From Beroe ovata (lineage: Eukaryota; Ctenophora; Nuda; Beroida; Beroidae), in contig CAMPET010000001.1 in assembly GCA_946803715.1 (NCBI GenBank), forward strand, positions 934,986 through 949,727: DNA of 14,742 nt, given 5' to 3'. A program made the position numbers and the translations under genes. Shown piece by piece: positions 8,744 to 14,742 of this stretch. How positions within the stretch are numbered: the stretch's first letter is position 1; every line of letters begins with the position of its first letter. Below the pieces are notes generated by a model. The model was not told the DNA's origin, did no database searches, and saw nothing but the letters and a program-made list of their open reading frames with translations.

Positions 8744-9556
8744 CTGGGTTATCGCGTTCTCTCTTGACACCATTTCTCTCGGCCGCAATTCCGCTTCACA
8801 ACATTCTCTCTCCACCAATCCATCGATACACCAATTTTCTTGGCAATAATACCTCTAAACTATCCTCTCTTGGCACCGCTCCCACTCGATATTGCTTTTT
8901 TTCTCGACAGTACTTCACTTGACAACACTCCATCTTGACAAATGACACCGCACTCCCTTGACACTAATTTATATTGACAGTACTCAACTTGACACAACTT
9001 CCACTCAACACTTTCATCTTCTGACACTAATTTTCTTGACAGCATTTTCCTAGAAACTATTCTCTCTTGACACCACTCTCTCTTGACATCACTTCTCTTG
9101 ACACAATTTTCTCTTGACGTATCTCTCATGACACTATTATCTTTTGACACCACTCCCTGTTCACAATTCTCTCTTCACACCACTCCCTCTTCTCATCTCT
9201 AGACATCACTTCTCTAATCTCTTGACACCATCCTCTCTTGCCGCCTCTCTCCCGACACCATTCCATTTGACACCACTCTCTTCACTCTTGATGTACCAAT
9301 TCTCTTGATACTGATAGGTCTATCTCTTGACACTATTCTCTTTTGACACCACTCCCTATTGTCATTTCTCCACTAGACAGCACTTCCTCTTGATAATTCT
9401 CTCATGACACCACTTTTTTGACATCACTTTCGCTAATTGCACTTTCACGTCACTTGCACTTGACACTTTTCTCTCTAGACACCGCTCTCTCTTGACAATT
9501 CTCTCACTTTGGACGCTTCTCTCTACATCACATCTGTGATCTGCCTGACACAACTT
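8744..9556 (+). repeat. TTGACACCA-type minisatellite, block B
   Basis: The block restarts with CCTGGGTTATCGCGTTCTCT, as block A does near 7978. It follows the same series of landmarks (CGGCCGCAATT, CCATCGATACACCAATT, ATATTGACAGTACT, TCCTAGAAACTATT, ATAGGTCTATC, CATCTGTGATCTGCCTGACA) with small indels and substitutions. Minus-strand open frames here are repeats of Arg/Glu/Ser-rich peptides produced by the array. Confidence 0.88.
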
Positions 9557-9715
9557 AATCGTCCATTCTTTTCTTATTAACATTGATGAAAATGATGAGG
9601 GAAAAATTACGAAATTGAAAGTGCATTGTGCAGTAGTGCAAACGTTCATATCAATTTCAACTCCAGTCTTCACATCCCATTCGTAGCATCGGATCCAACC
9701 GACGGGTTTTCTAGT
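9557..9715 (+). mobile_element. Helitron-like 3' segment, copy 1
   Basis: The segment runs from ATCGTCCATTCTTTTCTTAT to CAACCGACGGGTTTTCTAGT. A near copy occupies 10494-10658 and a shorter one 11205-11264. The end has a small hairpin (AACC, loop GACG, GGTT) two bases before CTAGT, resembling the 3' end of a Helitron. No Rep/helicase coding is present, so it would be non-autonomous. Confidence 0.5.
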
Positions 9716-9954
9716 AATATGATATCACAAGAAAACAACGTCACTACGATCAAATAAACTCCAAGTTAGCTCCATTTGAAACCGGCTCAATGTGTTGTAT
9801 ACAATATGTGAAATTGTCCTCATCTACGTGACATCAATGCACGATATGCACCACGTGTGCACTATTAATTATATCAGCAGATTTCGCGCTGCGGCTCTAG
9901 TCAGTGCTGCGAGCTGCGAACACTGCGATGTCATGCAAAATANACCAGTAGGCA
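9716..9954. other. Unclassified spacer
   Basis: This single-copy-looking AT-rich sequence between a Helitron-like 3' end and the next minisatellite block contains the N at 9943. No gene or repeat was recognised. Confidence 0.5.
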
Positions 9955-10440
9955 CTATTCTCTCTTGACACCACTAACTCCTGACATCACTTCTCTTGAC
10001 ACCATCCTCTCTTGACGCCTCACTCCCGACACCATTCTATTTGACACCACTCTCTTCATTCTTGATAGGTCTATCTCTAGACACTTTTCTCTCTTGACAG
10101 TGACACCGCTCTCTCTTGACAATTCCCTTTGGACGCTTCTCTCTACATCCCATGATCTGCCTGACACAACTAACCACTCACTCTAGACATCACTTCTCTT
10201 GACACCATCTTCTCTTGACGCCTTTCTCCCGACACCATTCCATTTGATACCACTCTCTTCACTCTTGATACACCAATTCTCTTGATGGGTCTATCTCTTG
10301 ACACTTTTCTCTTTTGACACCACTCCCTGTTGACATTTCTCCTCTAGACAGCACGTCTTCTTGATAATTCTCTCTTGACACTCCTCCCTCTTGACACCAC
10401 TCTCTCTTGACAATTCTCTCACTGTTGACGACGATTTGTG
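9955..10440 (+). repeat. TTGACACCA-type minisatellite, block C
   Basis: This has the same unit as blocks A and B but is shorter. It contains two shortened rounds of the landmark series ending in ATAGGTCTATC or ATGGGTCTATC. It closes with GACGATTTGTGGTGACTCTG, which also closes block A just before 8742. Confidence 0.88.
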
Positions 10441-10493
10441 GTGACTCTGCCTGTGTATATTTAAGCCCTTAAGCCTTAGTAAGTTAAAGGGTT

Positions 10494-10658
10494 ATCGTCC
10501 ATTCTTTTCTTATTAACATAGATGAAAATGATGATTGGAAAAATGACGAAATTGAACGTGTATTGTGCAGTTGTGCAAACGTTCATATCATTATCAATTT
10601 CAACTCCATTCTTCACATCCCATTCGTAGCATCGCATCCAACCGACGGGTTTTCTAGT
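10494..10658 (+). mobile_element. Helitron-like 3' segment, copy 2
   Basis: About 165 bp resemble 9557-9715 with scattered differences and small indels. The segment ends CAACCGACGGGTTTTCTAGT and sits directly 3' of minisatellite block C, just as copy 1 follows block B. A repeated pairing of array plus 3' segment suggests the array is an internal part of the element. Confidence 0.5.
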
Positions 10659-11020
10659 AATAATATAATTGATAATACATCTGCGGTCCGGCACGGGCAA
10701 ATGTGATTTAGGGCCGAGTCAAGTACTTACAGACGACGCCAATTTGGTTTTATATTATTTGTTAATATTATCATTTATCTAAAATTCAATTCAAATTGCG
10801 AAATAAACTTCTCTCTTCTTACTTTCGATTCCAAATTCAATCTTTACAATCACAATGAATCAATACAATTTCAGCATATGATTATGAATGTACCAATACT
10901 TATATTATTATGAGGATCGAGGATGTCTCTAAAGTTGAAATGTTGAAATGCAGCAGTAACACTAACAGTAGCTTGCTTTCCAATGGTTAATTCGGTGCGT
11001 ATTGCCCAAATTTCACTCGG
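10659..11020. other. Unclassified AT-rich spacer
   Basis: No gene, RNA gene or repeat was recognised. The sequence ends at the N at 11021, where minisatellite sequence resumes abruptly. Confidence 0.5.
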
Positions 11021-11021
11021 N

Positions 11022-11204
11022 CGACACCAGTCCATTTGACACCACTCTCTTCATTCTTGATACACCAATTCTCTTGATAGGTCTATCTCTTGACACTTTT
11101 CTCTCTTGACAGTGATACCACTCTCTCTTGACAATTCTCTCCCTTTGGACGCTTCTCTCTACATCCCATCATCTGCCTGACAGAACTTTCTGTTGACGAT
11201 CAAT
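11022..11204 (+). repeat. TTGACACCA-type minisatellite, block D
   Basis: This short block has the series TTGATACACCAATTCTCTTG, ATAGGTCTATC and CATCCCATCATCTGCCTGAC in the same order as the other blocks. It follows the N at 11021 and is followed by a truncated Helitron-like 3' segment at 11205-11264. Confidence 0.85.
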
Positions 11205-11263
11205 TTCAACTACAGTCTTCACATCCCATTCGCAGCATCACATCCAACCGACGGGTTTTGTAG

Positions 11264-11658
11264 TAAAGGAATAAGCCAAAGTGTGAAAGTGGTTTCGCTG
11301 TTTTCAAATAACTCGTCAACTCGACCAAATGGAGTTGGAGAGCCGGGATTTTAAACGGGCGTAATTCTTGTTGATTTAGGTCTTAGATTTTTTGTAATCG
11401 GCGTTCAAAGTTGGGAAAAGTGTTCTGAAAAACTACTCGACTATGCAATATAGAAGAAAATGGCGTTGCTACACAACGTAGGAGTTGCATGTGAATATCA
11501 AGTGAAAGTGAGCGCGCGTCAATGTTATTGCCATTTTGTTGTTCTATTGTTTTGATATGTTTCAATTTTTATGCTTCACTTATTCAATGATTTAACTTAT
11601 CAAATTCACTCAGTATACGAAATTAAGAGTACCACACCCACTCGACAGGTTTTCTAAT
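11264..11658 (+). mobile_element. Divergent Helitron-like short element
   Basis: About 395 bp share, in order, GAAAGTGG, ACTCGACCAAATGGAGTTGG, TTGATTTAGGTCTTAGATTT and a cluster around GGAGTTGCA with the copies at 12313-13390. The element ends ACAGGTTTTCTAAT, matching the CTRRT 3' rule. It begins directly at the end of the preceding 3' segment (GTAGT, 11260-11264). It is more diverged than the downstream copies. Confidence 0.5.
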
Positions 11659-11733
11659 ATTATTATCCCTATTATAATTTGGCATTCTCTCTTTTTAAGT
11701 TTTAAACTTATCAACACTACTTATTACAATCAN

Positions 11734-12311
11734 TATTGATGATCAATGATCATTACATCTAATGAGCACGGAATCACGCACAAACACACACACACACGCA
11801 CACGCGAATCGTGCGTTCGGGAAAATGACAACAGCAAGGCATGCAAGTACTTTCGGCCAGAGTGATACCTTAACTTCGCTATACTACTCAAGTGTACACT
11901 TCGAAATAAAAGGAGAGAACTCAGAGATGGACACGATTCCATCCGTTGGTATGTACAAAACTTTTGACATTACTCTCACTTAACATGGTCAATGACAGTT
12001 TCCGGCCTTTTTGACGACATCTTCCATGGCACCATCCTCTGTAATCTCTTAACACCACTTTTTCTTAACGTCATTTTTGCTCGGCACACTTTCACTCGAC
12101 ACTGCATCTTTAGACAGCAGTCTCCTTCGACATCACTCCCTCTTGACAATTGACATCACTTTCGCTGGACGCCACTCCTCCTGACATCAATCTCTCTCGA
12201 GCCCAACCCAAGCCGTACGCGACCGAGATGGGAGCCAAGTCTCGACGTCCCGTGTATTCCAAGTTCTGAGTGTACTGCAGTGTATTCCACTTCCATGCAG
12301 TGTATTCCACT
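11734..12311. repeat. 578-bp block duplicated at 13391-13968, likely a misplaced contig
   Basis: The block lies exactly between the Ns at 11733 and 12312. By eye it is identical to 13391-13968 with a constant offset of 1657 bp. It contains a CA microsatellite and minisatellite-like TTGACA units. The 73-aa frame at 11762-11983 is repeated at 13419-13640 and is not a gene. An exact copy bounded on both sides by Ns fits a redundant contig placed in a scaffold gap better than a biological duplication. Confidence 0.8.
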
Positions 12312-12312
12312 N

Positions 12313-12637
12313 TTTGCAAGGTGGTAGAAAATAGGATTCCGCTTACGAAAATCATTTTGGATTTTTGATTTAGGTCTTAGATTTTTTGTAATCGGCGTCA
12401 AAAGTTTTGAGAAAAGATGCAAAAATCAAATATAAGGTGTAGCAGAAATTTGCATTTACACCGTTGCTATGCGATTAAGGAGTTGCACGTGCGAATTGGA
12501 TGCGCACGTACAGATTCGCTTCATTTCGTTGTTTCATTATTTTGAAACATTTCAATTCTGATGCTCATTCAATTTAACCCATTTCTTGATTCTTTATGAT
12601 ATTTAGTGGAGCACGCCCACTTGAGGGGCGTTCTAGT
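12313..12637 (+). mobile_element. Helitron-like element, 5' end cut off by the N at 12312
   Basis: The segment starts within the element at TTTGCAAGGTGGTAGAAAA, a motif internal to the copies at 12644 and 13051. It ends with a hairpin (CGCCC, loop, GGGCG) followed by TT and CTAGT at 12633-12637. No coding sequence is present. Confidence 0.55.
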
Positions 12638-12643
12638 CTGTAA

Positions 12644-13050
12644 TCTATAATATAAAGGAAAGAGGCACTTATAGGAAAGTGGTTCCGCTGTTTGCAAATA
12701 ACTCGACCAAATGGAGTTGGAGAGTCGGGATTTTTTGCAAGGTGGTAGAAAAAAGGATTGCGCTCGTGATAATCATTTCGGATTTTTGATTTAGGTCTTT
12801 GATTTTTTGTTATCGGCATCGGAAGTTTTGGGAAGAGATGCAAAAATCGATAAATAGTGTAGCAGAAATTTGCATTTTACGCCGTCGCTAGGCGACGAAG
12901 GAGTTGCACGTGCGAGTGAATGCGTGCGTACGGATACGTCCTCATTTCGTTGTTTCATTGTTTTTAAACGTTTCAATTTTGATGCTCATTAGATTTAATT
13001 GTATCTTTTTTAATATTCAGTGTGGCACGCCCACTTGACGGGTCTTCTAG
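12644..13050 (+). mobile_element. Helitron-like short element, full unit
   Basis: The unit starts TCTATAATATAAAGGAAAG and ends GACGGGTCTTCTAG at 13050, about 407 bp. The next copy starts immediately at 13051. The start resembles the TC-initial, AT-rich 5' end of Helitrons and the end fits CTRRT with a short hairpin (CCC/GGG) upstream. It is non-autonomous because no replicase or helicase is encoded. An alternative is an unrelated tandem DNA repeat of about 400 bp. Confidence 0.55.
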
Positions 13051-13390
13051 TCTATAATATAAAGGAAAGAGGCACTTATAGGAAAGTGGTTCCGCTGTTT
13101 GCAAATAACTCGACCAAATGGAGTTGGAGAGTCGGGATTTTTTGCAAGGTGGTAGAAAAAAGGATTCCGCTCGTGATAATCATTTCGGATTTTTGATTTA
13201 GGCCTTAGATTTTTTGTTATCGGCGTCGGAAGTTTTGAGAAAAGATGCAAAAATCAATAAATAGTGTAGAAGAAATTTGCATTTTACGCCGTTGCTATGC
13301 GATTCAGGAGTTGCACGTGCGAATTAAATGCACGCGTACGGATGCGCTTCATTTCGTTGTTTCTTTGTTTTGAAACGTTTCAAATTTCAA
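13051..13390 (+). mobile_element. Helitron-like element, 5' part
   Basis: The first 340 bp match the previous unit closely, from TCTATAATATAAAGG to TTGAAACGTTTCAA. The sequence then departs into the 13391-13968 block. A family-type 3' end does not appear until 14304, so either this is a longer composite element (13051-14304) with an internal array, or it was interrupted. Confidence 0.5.
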
Positions 13391-14110
13391 TATTGATGAT
13401 CAATGATCATTACATCTAATGAGCACGGAATCACGCACAAACACACACACACACGCACACGCGAATCGTGCGTTCGGGAAAATGACAACAGCAAGGCATG
13501 CAAGTACTTTCGGCCAGAGTGATACCTTAACTTCGCTATACTACTCAAGTGTACACTTCGAAATAAAAGGAGAGAACTCAGAGATGGACACGATTCCATC
13601 CGTTGGTATGTACAAAACTTTTGACATTACTCTCACTTAACATGGTCAATGACAGTTTCCGGCCTTTTTGACGACATCTTCCATGGCACCATCCTCTGTA
13701 ATCTCTTAACACCACTTTTTCTTAACGTCATTTTTGCTCGGCACACTTTCACTCGACACTGCATCTTTAGACAGCAGTCTCCTTCGACATCACTCCCTCT
13801 TGACAATTGACATCACTTTCGCTGGACGCCACTCCTCCTGACATCAATCTCTCTCGAGCCCAACCCAAGCCGTACGCGACCGAGATGGGAGCCAAGTCTC
13901 GACGTCCCGTGTATTCCAAGTTCTGAGTGTACTGCAGTGTATTCCACTTCCATGCAGTGTATTCCACTTCCATTGAACTTGGTGGAGCTTTCTATGACAC
14001 CACATTCCCGGACACGAATCTTCTCGACACAGTGTTTCTTAACACCACTTCGCCAGACACAACTCTTCTCGAGAAAGTTTTCCTTTGACATGTACTTTCT
14101 ATGACGTTGA
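13391..14110 (+). repeat. CA microsatellite plus degenerate TTGACA-type units
   Basis: A CA-rich run at about 13437-13460 is followed by sparse, diverged units of the TTGACACCA minisatellite (about 13620-13860 and 13990-14100). Between them lies a 20-bp direct repeat, GCAGTGTATTCCACTTCCAT, at about 13935-13974. The first 578 bp are the block seen again at 11734. No gene is supported. Confidence 0.7.
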
Positions 14111-14249
14111 AATTTCTGACTATGGTCGTAGTCAACATCCATTTTCGGTCTTCTGCTCATCTGCCTATTCATTTTCCATGCTATGTGTTGGGCGTGGGCA
14201 TGTATCAAAAAATACGAAGAAAATTGCGTTTTTTATTTTGATCGTAAAT

Positions 14250-14304
14250 TCCCGTCGTATTCACTATTCATAGTGTACCACGCCCCATCGACGGGTTTTC
14301 TAGT
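14250..14304 (+). mobile_element. Helitron-like 3' end
   Basis: The segment ends CGCCCCATCGACGGGTTTTC plus TAGT, as do the other family 3' ends. It may be the terminus of the unit that starts at 13051. A new 5' end follows at 14304. Confidence 0.5.
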
Positions 14305-14450
14305 AGTGTAATATAAAGGAAGAAGGCACTTATAGGAAAGTGATTCTGTTGCCACATTGCATACTAATAACTCGACCAAATAGAGTTGGAGAGCCGGTTT
14401 TTTATGCAAGGGGGTAGAAAAAAGGATTCCGCTTCTTAAGATCATTCAAT
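14304..14450 (+). mobile_element. Helitron-like element, 5' fragment
   Basis: After CTAGT come GTGTAATATAAAGGAAG, GGCACTTATAGGAAAGTG, ACTCGACCAAATAGAGTTGG and GGTAGAAAAAAGGATTCCGC. These match the first 140 bp of the units at 12644 and 13051. Similarity stops near 14450, so only the 5' part remains. It follows another 3' end directly, as at 13050/13051. Confidence 0.5.
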
Positions 14451-14742
14451 ATTTTTTCCACCCAGCCTGGCCGCGAAGCGGCCTAAAAAGGCATAAGGTG
14501 GTTAGGAATTGGGAGATTTTGGTGAAGATAGTGGGGTTGGTAGGATGGTCGTATGCGGTGGTCCCTCCTTTATAAAACATGTGGGCCGGAGCTATTTACC
14601 AGTTAATCATAAATGGTTTTGTGCGCGCGCGACCATTTCAAAGTGTTGTAATAGAAACCACTCCGCACGCAATTGCATGCGCGCAATTGGTTATAAATAA
14701 CCAATTTTATGAAATGCGCGGCGTCGTAGATTGGCCGTTGAA
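14451..14742. other. Non-coding end region with two palindromes
   Basis: A GC hairpin (GGCCGC, GAA loop, GCGGCC) lies at 14469-14483. A perfect palindrome with 10-bp arms and a 2-bp spacer lies at 14685-14706 (AATTGGTTAT / ATAACCAATT). GCGCGC-rich words lie between them. The 63-aa frame at 14509-14700 has no recognisable domain, so I do not call a gene. Confidence 0.6.

Noticed and set aside
8581-8922. 113-codon open frame in the minisatellite, and Arg/Glu-rich minus-strand frames at 8860-9153, 9362-9673 and 9955-10167
   Set aside because: These are translations of the degenerate tandem repeat; one crosses an N and none has non-repeat content.
7985-9556. Dozens of TTGACA words resembling bacterial -35 promoter boxes
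   Set aside because: They are the core of a tandem minisatellite in a eukaryotic sequence, with no regularly spaced TATAAT partner and no adjacent genes.
12574-13250. Similar minus-strand frames beginning MHLF(P/S)KLP in repeated copies (12574-12843, 13047-13250)
   Set aside because: They recur because the Helitron-like units recur; the frames are short and diverge without sign of protein-level constraint.
13419-13640. 73-codon frame present twice with identical sequence (also 11762-11983)
   Set aside because: The identity reflects the duplicated 578-bp contig; the frame covers a CA microsatellite and has no recognisable domain.

Overview
The window looks like nuclear DNA from a compact animal genome, most likely a marine invertebrate. 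A sponge or similarly compact early-branching animal is my guess, not something the sequence proves. The support is: two neighbouring multi-exon genes with short GT-AG introns (about 73-255 bp), a mitochondrial-type kynurenine aminotransferase of metazoan type, tandem double-stranded RNA-binding domains, CpG-rich patches, and dense minisatellite and transposon-derived sequence. Nothing points to a prokaryote. The sequence contains seven isolated N bases (2726, 7736, 8742, 9943, 11021, 11733, 12312). All but possibly the one at 7736 sit in or beside repeats, so they probably mark contig joins.

Layout. Positions 85-300 hold a 21-bp tandem array whose units change orientation part way. Positions 613-3087 hold the exons of a plus-strand gene encoding at least four divergent double-stranded RNA-binding domains (dsRBDs). 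A possible extra upstream exon lies near 375-508. Two introns of this gene carry foldback-type mobile DNA: an inverted-repeat (MITE-like) element at about 1061-1184, an opposite-strand partial copy of it at 2727-2789, and a separate 44-bp-arm hairpin at 2613-2725. About 400 bp further on, on the same strand, lies a complete eight-exon kynurenine aminotransferase 3-like gene (3489-5596, 428 codons plus stop). It has a plausible mitochondrial presequence and intact pyridoxal-phosphate residues.

From 5597 onward I found no confident gene. 5835-6345 is a CpG-rich patch with a long palindrome. 7739-7958 holds a broken reading frame that may be a pseudogene scrap. From about 7985 to 14304 the sequence alternates between a degenerate 15-17 bp minisatellite built on CTCTCTTGACACCA and pieces of a roughly 400-bp Helitron-like element that starts near TCTATAATATAAAGG and ends in CTAGT or CTAAT. 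Two of these units abut head to tail at 13050/13051. A 578-bp block at 11734-12311 lies exactly between two Ns and repeats 13391-13968 with no difference I could find, so it is probably a misplaced redundant contig.

No functional link between the two genes is visible beyond shared strand and proximity. The aminotransferase would act in tryptophan and sulfur amino-acid metabolism in mitochondria. The dsRBD protein would bind structured RNA. The most notable biological possibility is that the dsRBD gene's own introns encode RNA hairpins that its product, or RNA-editing enzymes, could recognise.
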